A DNA stretch of 64,000 nt, from positions 930,001 through 994,000 of the forward strand of contig NZ_CBDEGB010000001.1 in NCBI RefSeq assembly GCF_965237655.1, given 5' to 3'. Each line of letters starts with the position of its first letter. Within the stretch, counting starts at the first letter, position 1. Positions 44,823-52,181 of this stretch are shown piece by piece. The notes under the pieces were generated by a model. The model made no database searches. It was not told where the DNA came from and worked only from the letters and a program-made list of their open reading frames with translations. Origin of the DNA: Poriferisodalis sp965237655 (GTDB lineage Bacteria; Actinomycetota; Acidimicrobiia; Acidimicrobiales; Poriferisodalaceae). The translations under genes were made by a program, and so were the position numbers.

Positions 44823-46438
44823 GCGTCCGCTCGCTGCATGCGGCGGATGTTGAAGGCCATCGCAGGCACAACCGCCAGGAACAGCACTACCGCCAGGGCA
44901 GAGCCGAGCCCGAAGTTCAGCTCGGTGAAGGCGCGCTGCCACATCTCGTTTGCGATGACCTGTGTGCCGAAGTTGCCCGCAGTCATCACCTTCACGATGT
45001 CGTACACCTTCATGACCAGCACGATGAGGGTGGTAGCGACGACGGTGATGGTGGGCACGATGGTCGGCATCGTCACGTGCCAGAAGGTCTGCCGCTCGGT
45101 GGCGCCGTCCACCCGTGCAGCTTCGAGCAATTCGGAAGGCACGGCCTTGATGGCGGCGGACAGGATGACCATGGCGAACCCGGTCTGGATCCACACGAGC
45201 ACCACCATGAGCCAGACATTGTTGAAGGGGGCTTCCTGCAGGAACAGAATGGTTCCGGCGATGTGCTCGCCGTTGGGACCCGGCACTGAACCGCCGACGC
45301 CCGGGCCCAAGAAGCGGTAGATCAGCCACAGCACCGGCACGGCGCTCACGGCGGCTCCGACGGCGAGTCCGATCTGCCGCCGCCGCAATCCGAAAGCACA
45401 CAGACCCGCAAGCGCCACCGTGACAGCGCCGAGGAGGGCAACGGCCACCCATGAACCCGTCGTGCGCGGTCGCAAGCTGCCCAGCCCGGCCCAGATGGCA
45501 TTCAGCACACCCGTTTGGGGCTTCTGCGGTGGCCGCGCGATGTACATGAAACGCCAGATGATGCCTGCGCCGACAAACGAGATGGCCATCGGCAAGAAGA
45601 TGAGGCTCTTCGCTACCGACTCCCACCGGACCCGGTCGGCCAGCACAGCCGCGGCGAGGCCAAGTCCCGTCGAGAGCGCCGTGACTACCACCACCCACCA
45701 CAGGTTGTTCATCACCGTGCCGCGCAGCGTCGAGAGCACGGCGAATGAGAGCACGAACAGCCCGATGCCGATCGGGCCGATCACTGACGGCAACGGTTCG
45801 AGCACCCTGCCACGACGGCGCCCGGCGATCATGCCGATCAGCAGGCCGACTGCGACCAGCACGGCGGCGGCGAAGAACAAGCGGCTTGTGAAGATGTCGG
45901 CCCAGCCGCTCAGGTCGATGCTCTTCTCGTTGGTCAGGATCTCGCCGTAGTTGGCCAGGCCGACCCATTCGACCGTGCGCTCGTCGAATACCGACAAGTA
46001 GATGGTTCGGATCAGCGGGATCACCAGTCCGAGGGCCACAAACAGCACTGCCGGGCCCAAGAACGTGACGATGCGCCCACGCTCGGTGAGGCGTTCTCGG
46101 CTGGCGCGCGACGGCGCACCAAGCGAGCCGATCACGGCGCCTGCAGCACCGCCGGCTAAGGCGCCTACTACGGCCCACTGCCAAATCGCGCTTCCCACCA
46201 CGGCCCATAGCCAAAATGTTGTGGACGCCTCGGCCGACAGCAACGACAACCCGCCGAACACGTGATTGCCGGCGAGCACCGCGCCCACAACGACGCCAAT
46301 GAGAGCGCCAGAAACGGTGAGGAAGCTGCGCCAGCGATCGACGGCGAGGTCGAACAGCCTGCTCGCTCCGACGAACAACGCAGCGCTGGCTGCGATGGCG
46401 ATGACGACGCTCGCCAGCGCACCTCCCAGAGCGTCCAC
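44819..46438 (-). CDS. carbohydrate ABC transporter permease, MalF-like, with long N-terminal extension
   Basis: A 539-residue permease, well above the usual 290-320. The C-terminal part has the EAA loop (PSELLEAARVDGATERQTFW) and TTLIVLVMKVYDIVKVMTAG. The extra N-terminal 120 residues contribute several more hydrophobic helices, and a further pair of helices is inserted in the middle (about residues 350-390), recalling the extra helices of E. coli MalF. A GTG start at 46438 is used. It lies 197 bases downstream of the binding-protein gene with a strong hairpin between. Confidence 0.88.
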   Translation of the reverse strand: MDALGGALASVVIAIAASAALFVGASRLFDLAVDRWRSFLTVSGALIGVVVGAVLAGNHVFGGLSLLSAEASTTFWLWAVVGSAIWQWAVVGALAGGAAGAVIGSLGAPSRASRERLTERGRIVTFLGPAVLFVALGLVIPLIRTIYLSVFDERTVEWVGLANYGEILTNEKSIDLSGWADIFTSRLFFAAAVLVAVGLLIGMIAGRRRGRVLEPLPSVIGPIGIGLFVLSFAVLSTLRGTVMNNLWWVVVVTALSTGLGLAAAVLADRVRWESVAKSLIFLPMAISFVGAGIIWRFMYIARPPQKPQTGVLNAIWAGLGSLRPRTTGSWVAVALLGAVTVALAGLCAFGLRRRQIGLAVGAAVSAVPVLWLIYRFLGPGVGGSVPGPNGEHIAGTILFLQEAPFNNVWLMVVLVWIQTGFAMVILSAAIKAVPSELLEAARVDGATERQTFWHVTMPTIVPTITVVATTLIVLVMKVYDIVKVMTAGNFGTQVIANEMWQRAFTELNFGLGSALAVVLFLAVVPAMAFNIRRMQRADA

Positions 46439-46532
46439 CGGCGCAGTCTTGCAGGTGTGTTAGCTGGGGTTTTGCCTTCCCGCGCAACCGGGTCGCGCCT
46501 GCGGAAGCTCGTGACTTTGTTGGCAACGGCAG

Positions 46533-46560
46533 AGGCCGGCCCGCTGGTGCGGGCCGGCCT
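46533..46560 (-). terminator. intercistronic hairpin between sugar-binding protein and permease genes
   Basis: AGGCCGGCCCGC (46533-46544), a TGGT loop and its perfect 12-base complement (46549-46560) make a very stable hairpin, 75 bases after the binding-protein stop. No U-run follows on the transcribed strand. As at 7462-7508, it lies between a binding protein and its permease and probably reduces read-through or protects the upstream message. Confidence 0.65.
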
Positions 46561-46635
46561 CCGGTCCGTTGTCTGGTTGTTGTTGCGCCTGATCTCGCCC
46601 GCAGCAGCGGGCGAAGCGGCAGCCGGCAGTGCTGG

Positions 46636-48033
46636 CTATTGGGGCCAGGAAGCGTCAATGGCAGCGAAGGCCTCGGCGATCGACTTGTCACCGTTGACCG
46701 CGCTGGTGCCCTCCGACCAGAAGGTGCCTGCGCCGACAGCTGCCGGCATGAGGTCGGAGCCGTCGAACCGGGCCGGGCTGGCCGTCTGCAGGATCGACAC
46801 GAACGATTGCTCGAGGTCGTTGTAGACGCCGAGATCCTGATCGAGATTCGCCGACAGGAAGCCGGACTGGCCGCCGCCCTTTCGAGCTGACTGCGCAGCC
46901 TGGCGGGCGTTGGCGTACTCGGCGCTGCCGAAGAACTCCATTACAGCCCACACCTCAGGAGCGTCACGGAAAGCCGAGACGTAGGTGCCTGCAGTCAGAA
47001 CCGGACGGTTGCCCTTGGCTGCGACAGCCGGGAAGTAGAACACGTCCACGTCCTGGCCTGGGCCGACGCTGGTGCCTTCAGGCAGGAATGCCGCGAAGAA
47101 CGATGCCTGACGGTGCATGGCGCAGTCACCGGCAACCAGCGGCTCGCCGTTGTCGCCGAACGGCGTCGCAGCGATCGAACCGCCGGCGGCGTACACCGCT
47201 CCCGGCGCGTTCCACAGTTCGAGCACGGTCTCAGCGACTCCCACGATGCGCGGGTCGGCAAATCCGACCTCGCCGGCGACCCACTGGTCGTAGACGTTCT
47301 CGTCCTCGATGCGCAGCACGAGGTCTTCCATCCAGTCGGTGAAGGCCCAGCCGGTCGCGGGACCGGACTCGATGCCGACGCACCACGGCGTGACGCCGTC
47401 GACGATCATCTGGAACGACAGGGCGCCCAGCTCCAGGAACGACTCAGGCACGGAGTAGCCGCCGCTGGAGAAGATCGAGGTGTTGTACCAGACGATCGAT
47501 TTCAGGTCGGTCTTATTGGGGACGCCGTAGAGGGTGCCGCCAAAGGTGACGGTGTCCAGCGAGCCCGCAGGCCACTGGGCCGCGACCGCGGCCTTCACGT
47601 CGTCGGGTACGGCCAGGATGTAGTTCTCTGCAGCGAAGTCGCCGACCTTGCCCGGCTGCGGGAAGACCGCAATGTCCGGCGGGTTGCCGCCGGCTGCCTG
47701 AGCGTTGATCTGGTCGGAGAAGTCGCGGGCGCCGGTGTAGACGATCTCGATGCCCGACTCGGCAGCGAAGACGTCAAGAGCGTCCTGCAATGCACCGGCC
47801 TCTTCATCGCTCGACTCGGGGCCGTAGACCGTCACCTTGGTGCCCGCGAGCGGGTCCGCTTCGGTGGTCGTCGGCGCGGCTGTCGTGACCGCAGGCGCCG
47901 CGGTGGGAGCGGCGGCTTCGTCGGCGCCGTCGTCATCGCTGCCGCACGCCGCTGCAATGAGCCCAAATGCCAGTGCGATCGCCCAGAGCCGCGCTCCGCG
48001 GCGCCGGGTCGGTTTGGTGTTGTGATCTTTCAT
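46636..48033 (-). CDS. carbohydrate ABC transporter substrate-binding lipoprotein (SBP family 1)
   Basis: A 465-residue binding protein with an Arg-rich signal peptide, lipobox (GLIAAACGSDD) and acidic/Ala-Thr linker. The domain has GARDFSDQINAQAAGGNPPD and GTLYGVPNKTDLKSIVWYN, typical of alpha-glucoside/trehalose-type binding proteins. The start at 48033 is backed by GGGAGG seven bases upstream. A LacI-type operator lies 47 bases upstream of the start. It is upstream of two permeases and downstream of LacI and GH13 genes. Confidence 0.92.
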   Translation of the reverse strand: MKDHNTKPTRRRGARLWAIALAFGLIAAACGSDDDGADEAAAPTAAPAVTTAAPTTTEADPLAGTKVTVYGPESSDEEAGALQDALDVFAAESGIEIVYTGARDFSDQINAQAAGGNPPDIAVFPQPGKVGDFAAENYILAVPDDVKAAVAAQWPAGSLDTVTFGGTLYGVPNKTDLKSIVWYNTSIFSSGGYSVPESFLELGALSFQMIVDGVTPWCVGIESGPATGWAFTDWMEDLVLRIEDENVYDQWVAGEVGFADPRIVGVAETVLELWNAPGAVYAAGGSIAATPFGDNGEPLVAGDCAMHRQASFFAAFLPEGTSVGPGQDVDVFYFPAVAAKGNRPVLTAGTYVSAFRDAPEVWAVMEFFGSAEYANARQAAQSARKGGGQSGFLSANLDQDLGVYNDLEQSFVSILQTASPARFDGSDLMPAAVGAGTFWSEGTSAVNGDKSIAEAFAAIDASWPQ

Positions 48034-48079
48034 GCGTGTTCCTCCCTGAAGGGTCGCAAGACGATGAGCCTGTCCATGT

Positions 48080-48093
48080 TGCAAGCGCTTGCA
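48080..48093. promoter_or_regulatory. LacI-family operator upstream of sugar transporter
   Basis: TGCAAGCGCTTGCA is a perfect 14-base palindrome with the central CG typical of LacI/GalR operators. It is 47 bases before the binding-protein start and between that gene and the LacI gene. The linked regulator is the likely ligand. Confidence 0.8.
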
Positions 48094-48206
48094 GTCACCG
48101 TGGCCGAAGCATAGCGCGACGGCTCAACGCGCAAGACGGCCGTGGCCATGCCGTAGCACCGGCTGCACCGCACTGGCGGTGTACCACGGGGCATTTGGGT
48201 CCATGC

Positions 48207-49274
48207 TCAGCCGGGGCGCGGCGGCCCCACCGAGTCACGGACGATCAGCTCGGTACGGAGTTGCACATGCTGCGGCGGTGCAGTGCTCGATCCGAGCATT
48301 CGCAGCACGAGTTCCGCGGCGGCAGTTCCCTGCTCGGCGACGTGCTGTCGAACGGTGGTCAAGCCCACGAGGCGGCTCTGATCGTGGTCGTCGACGCCCA
48401 CGAGTGACACATCTTCGGGAATGCGCAGATCGAGATCGCGTGCTGCGAGCATCGCACCGAAGGCCTGTTCGTCGCACATGGCGAAGATTGCGCTCGGCCG
48501 TCCGGCAGAGCTCAGCAGCACATGGGCGGCCCGACGCGCTTGGGTCCAGCTGTTGTTCGTCGATACGGTCAGCGCCGGGTTTGGCGTCAGTCCTGCCTCG
48601 GCATGCGCCCGGGCGTAGCCCTCGGCCCGATGGCTGGGTATGGCGAAGTTCAGCGAGTCGCCGCTGTCAAGGCTGAGCAGTCCGATGTGCCGGTGCCCGT
48701 GGTGGAGAAGGATCTGGGTGGCAGAAAAGCCGACTTCCACGTTGTCCACCGTCACCGAGCTGAGCGCCGGAGTCCTGAGGCCGACGCTGACGGCGCACCC
48801 GCCCTGCGCGACGAATGCATCCGCAACCGTCTCGTCCAGGGCGACGTCGATGAGCACCACCGCATCGCTGCGGCCCGATCCCACACCGTTCAGCTCGATG
48901 AAGCGTCGCCTTTCATTCCCGCTTGCGACGCCTGACAGCAGCAAGTCGTACCCCGCGGAGGCCGTCTCGCGGCCCAGAGCGCCCACGATCGTCGCATTAA
49001 ACCAAGTGGCAGGGTCTGGCACCGCCACGGCAATCGTGTCGGTTGTACCTGCAGCCAGCCGGGCCGCCGGCAGATTGGGCCGATAGTCGAGTTCGGCTGC
49101 GACGGTGAGCACCCGCTGCCGTGTGGCTGGCGCGACATGCTGCAGACCTCGCAGCGCGCGGCTGACTGTGGCGGTGGATACTCCCGCGGCTCGAGCGACG
49201 TCGCCGATGCGGATCGTCGGACTGCCGTTGGGCCGTTGCTCGCTGCCGGTGTCCGGGTGGTGGTCTGCGCTCAT
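48207..49274 (-). CDS. LacI family transcriptional regulator
   Basis: A 355-residue repressor. The HTH IRIGDVARAAGVSTATVSRA and hinge helix (NLPAARLAAG) are followed by a periplasmic-binding-like effector domain, with ISLLSLDSGD-type and VSLVGVDDHDQSRLVG motifs. The ATG at 49274 overlaps the GH13 stop (ATGA), so it is co-translated with the glucosidase. Two palindromes of the LacI type (48080 and 51077) flank the cluster. The inducer is probably an alpha-glucoside. Confidence 0.93.
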   Translation of the reverse strand: MSADHHPDTGSEQRPNGSPTIRIGDVARAAGVSTATVSRALRGLQHVAPATRQRVLTVAAELDYRPNLPAARLAAGTTDTIAVAVPDPATWFNATIVGALGRETASAGYDLLLSGVASGNERRRFIELNGVGSGRSDAVVLIDVALDETVADAFVAQGGCAVSVGLRTPALSSVTVDNVEVGFSATQILLHHGHRHIGLLSLDSGDSLNFAIPSHRAEGYARAHAEAGLTPNPALTVSTNNSWTQARRAAHVLLSSAGRPSAIFAMCDEQAFGAMLAARDLDLRIPEDVSLVGVDDHDQSRLVGLTTVRQHVAEQGTAAAELVLRMLGSSTAPPQHVQLRTELIVRDSVGPPRPG

Positions 49275-50968
49275 GTCTCCCACACCACGGCGCTCGCTGG
49301 TGCGAGCAGGCGCGTACCGCTCGATGAGTCGCCAGCGCATGGACCGGGAACGTCGGCATGTGGGTGCTGGCACGCCGCAGCGGAGTCATACAACTCCGTC
49401 GCAGCGGCGGGAGCCTGCACCTCGTGAGCGGTCTCACCGACGTTCGCAGCGACAGCAATGCGGCCCCGGCGATACGAGATGATGGGTCCACTGCCGTTGT
49501 CGCTCCACTCGACAGCGGCACTGTTCTCTGCGAAGCCTGGCCGCGCTCGCCGCTCCACCTCCAGCAGCCCCTGATAAGCCCGCAGCCACGATCGCTCATC
49601 GCCCGCCTGCGCCGCGGCTGACTCGCGATGAGGACGGTCCGCCGCACGCAGCCACGGTTCGACGCCGGAAAAACCGTTGTAGGGGCCGGTACCCCAGGGC
49701 ATCGGCGTGCGGCAGCCGTCACGACCGGCGGTCACGTCGCCGTCGGGGCCGATGGGGTCGAGCTTGTCCGCCGCGGCAACCTCACCATCGGCCAGACCGA
49801 GTTCTTCTCCCTGGTACAGCACGAAAGTGCCGGGCAGGAAGGCCGTCAGCACGTTGAAGACGAGCGTGCGCGCAGCACCCCAGTCGTCTCGAGTTCCTGC
49901 CGGTCGGTCGGCGGTGTCGGGTGGCGCGAAACGTGTCGGTGCGCGTGGCATGTCATGGCTGCTCGTAGCCCACAGCAGCCGACTGGCCAAGTTGTCGGAC
50001 GGGGCTTGGAGCGCCTCGCGGATTGCCTTCGGCGCCCACTCAATGTGCATTGGTGCAAACCAGTAGCCGCTGTGCATGCCGTCGGGCGGCAACAAGCCGT
50101 CCATGCCCCCCGGGTCGAGGTGGTAGGTCTCACCGTGCAGGAACGCCCCATACCGATCGCAAATGGCGCGCCAGCGTCGGAAGACGTCCTGGCTCTCCGG
50201 TTGGAAGACATCGTGGCGGTGCTCGAAACAGTCCCATTGTTCCCAGCGTGACGCCTGTGGCGGAATGGGTTGTAGTTGCGGATTGGATCGCAGTTGCACG
50301 TCCTTGACCAAGCCACCGGCCACGTCGACCCGGAAACCGTCGACGCCGCGATCCAGCCAGAACCGCAGAATGTCGTCCCACTCGGATGCGACGGCTGGAT
50401 TGCGCCAACTCAGATCGGGCTGCGACGGCAGGAACAGGTGCAAGTAGTACTGGCCCGAGTCGGGTTCAAGGGTCCATGCCGGGCCACCGAAGTAGCCCAC
50501 CCAGTTGTTGGGCGGGCCGCCGCCGTGCGCCGGGTCGCGCCAGATGTAGTAGTCGCGGTAGCGCTCGCGCTCTGCTGCGCCCGAGTTGCCGAGCGCCGCC
50601 TGGAACCAGCGATGGCTGCTGCTGGTGTGATTCGGCACCAGATCGGTGACGATGCGGATGTCGCGGTCGTGCGCTTCCGCCACCAACTGGTCGAACTTTC
50701 CCAGATCGCCGAAGAGCGGATCCACGTCGCGGTAGTTGGCCACGTCGTATCCCCAGTCGTCCCCCGGCGACGGGTAGAACGGCGTGAGCCAGACAAAGTC
50801 CACGCCGAGGCGCTTCAAGTAATCCAGCTTCTCGATCACCCCGCCAAGGTCGCCCACGCCATCGTTGTCAGAATCGGCGAACGAACGCAGGTACACCTGG
50901 TAGCCGACGGCATCCGCCCACCAGCGCTGCAGCGTGCCTGGGACGGATGCGGGGCTGCGGCGCTTCAC
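49271..50968 (-). CDS. GH13 alpha-glucosidase/oligo-1,6-glucosidase-like enzyme
   Basis: A 565-residue alpha-amylase-family hydrolase. Four conserved regions are visible: VTDLVPNHTSSSHRWFQ, GVDGFRVDVAGG (nucleophile Asp about 215), FLHGETY (acid/base Glu about 280) and ATSSHDMPR (Asp about 339). The layout DDWGYDVANYRDVDP fits the oligo-1,6-glucosidase/alpha-glucosidase subgroup. The GTG at 50968 is chosen because GGAGG precedes it by five bases; the frame runs open further upstream without similarity. No signal peptide, so it acts on imported sugars. Confidence 0.92.
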   Translation of the reverse strand: MKRRSPASVPGTLQRWWADAVGYQVYLRSFADSDNDGVGDLGGVIEKLDYLKRLGVDFVWLTPFYPSPGDDWGYDVANYRDVDPLFGDLGKFDQLVAEAHDRDIRIVTDLVPNHTSSSHRWFQAALGNSGAAERERYRDYYIWRDPAHGGGPPNNWVGYFGGPAWTLEPDSGQYYLHLFLPSQPDLSWRNPAVASEWDDILRFWLDRGVDGFRVDVAGGLVKDVQLRSNPQLQPIPPQASRWEQWDCFEHRHDVFQPESQDVFRRWRAICDRYGAFLHGETYHLDPGGMDGLLPPDGMHSGYWFAPMHIEWAPKAIREALQAPSDNLASRLLWATSSHDMPRAPTRFAPPDTADRPAGTRDDWGAARTLVFNVLTAFLPGTFVLYQGEELGLADGEVAAADKLDPIGPDGDVTAGRDGCRTPMPWGTGPYNGFSGVEPWLRAADRPHRESAAAQAGDERSWLRAYQGLLEVERRARPGFAENSAAVEWSDNGSGPIISYRRGRIAVAANVGETAHEVQAPAAATELYDSAAACQHPHADVPGPCAGDSSSGTRLLAPASAVVWET

Positions 50969-51076
50969 GACCACCTCCAGTTGTTGAATGCACAGTGCTG
51001 GCCGACGCCGGCGTCGGTGCCGGATGAGCCGCGACTTGGGGGCGATGTTCTGATGCCCGTCAGTCTGCCGCGTGAC

Positions 51077-51090
51077 TGCAACCGCTTGCG
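51077..51090. promoter_or_regulatory. LacI-type operator upstream of GH13-lacI
   Basis: TGCAACCGCTTGCG differs from the perfect palindrome at 48080 at only two positions. It is 109 bases upstream of the glucosidase start, so the regulator may control both transcripts. Confidence 0.6.
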
Positions 51091-51541
51091 GCATGCCCCC
51101 CAAAGTGTGCCGCCCTGTCTCTCGTCGACTTCGAGGTGACTGGGTCCACGACAAAGACCGGCCCGCAGAAGCGGGCCGGTCCTTGGTCTGTCAGTTTGGG
51201 TTGTGTGATGTGCAGCCCGGGGTTTACACCCCGAGCGGTGAACACGTGGCCTGTCTAGTGCAAAACGGTGAGCGCGTGCCAATTCGTTGCCCGCGACATC
51301 GGTGAAGGTGCTGCATAGGGGCATGAACCGGCCCACCACACGGGTTCCATCCCGCGCGCGATTTTCGCGGTGGATCGCGGCAATGCAGCGCCCTCTCGCA
51401 ACGTGCAGCGACTGAATTCCAAACGAATAGTGTCAAGCGCGGCCGTGCGGACGGTTCCGGGCCAGCTGCAACGGCCCGATCGCCGAACGCACCCTGTGCC
51501 CCACGATGATCGAATCAATGAGCAACAGAAAGGCGTCTGCC
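51091..51541. other. intergenic region upstream of PEBP gene with one hairpin
   Basis: This 450-base stretch between the divergent GH13 and PEBP genes contains no convincing gene. Short open frames on both strands lack similarity and ribosome-binding sites. The only clear structure is the hairpin at 51156-51181. Confidence 0.5.
51156..51181. terminator. strong GC hairpin upstream of GH13 gene
   Basis: GACCGGCCCGC (51156-51166), loop AGAA and its perfect 11-base complement (51171-51181). It resembles the hairpin at 46533 in sequence (both carry GGCCCGC/GCGGGCC). It is not downstream of any nearby gene on the minus strand, so its role (terminator of an unseen transcript or leader structure) is unclear. 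Confidence 0.5.
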
Positions 51542-52078
51542 ATGTCACAACCTCCGAGTCCTTACGACTTTCTTCCTGCGGTTGCATCGTTCGAGGTACG
51601 AAGCGACGACGTAGCAGAGGGACAGATGCTGCCGATGCCGCAGGTTTCGGGCATCTTCGGTGCCGGCGGCGAAGACCGGTCCCCGCACTTGGCGTGGTCG
51701 GGAGCGCCTGAGGGCACGCAGAGCTACGCGGTCACGTGCTTCGATCCCGATGCGCCGACCGGAAGCGGGTTCTGGCACTGGGTGGTGTTCGACATTCCTA
51801 TGTCGTGCACCGAGCTCGCTTCAGGTGCCGGTGAGGCGGAAGGCAGCGGATTGCCCGAAGGCGCCCAGCAGCTGTGCAACGACGCCGGGATGTATGGCTA
51901 CCTGGGCTCCGCGCCGCCTCCGGGTCATGGCCCTCACCGCTACATGTTCGCGGTCCACGCGTTGAGCGTGCCCTCACTGCCGATCGACACGAGCGTCTCG
52001 CCGGCGATCTGCGGTTTCAACATGTTCGGCACGACGCTGGGCCGCGCCTTCATCACGCCCATCTACGAACAGAGCTAG
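51542..52078 (+). CDS. YbhB/YbcL-type phosphatidylethanolamine-binding (PEBP) family protein
   Basis: A 178-residue soluble protein of the Raf-kinase-inhibitor/PEBP family. Characteristic segments are SPHLAWSGAPEGTQSYAVTC, DPDAPTGSGFWHWVVFDIP and PHRYMFAVHAL. The bacterial proteins have no firmly assigned role. ATG 51542 follows AGAAAGG. A 103-base gap separates it from the next gene on the same strand. Confidence 0.9.
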   Translation: MSQPPSPYDFLPAVASFEVRSDDVAEGQMLPMPQVSGIFGAGGEDRSPHLAWSGAPEGTQSYAVTCFDPDAPTGSGFWHWVVFDIPMSCTELASGAGEAEGSGLPEGAQQLCNDAGMYGYLGSAPPPGHGPHRYMFAVHALSVPSLPIDTSVSPAICGFNMFGTTLGRAFITPIYEQS

Positions 52079-52181
52079 TGATGCTGACCGGAGGTGCCCG
52101 CTGCGGCGTCCCGGACTCGCAGGCTCCAGCGCAGAGCGGCTTGGCGGCAACATTGGTCGTCGGCTCGTCCGAGGTTGCCCC

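Noticed and set aside
43869..46691. A 940-residue open frame covering both sugar permeases
   Set aside because: Only the part after 44822 is a permease. Upstream it overlaps the MalF-like gene in another frame, with Arg/Pro-rich composition typical of a GC-rich shadow frame.
51156..51181. Terminator of the GH13-lacI transcript
   Set aside because: It is upstream, not downstream, of the GH13 start on the minus strand, so it cannot terminate that transcript; kept as an unassigned hairpin.
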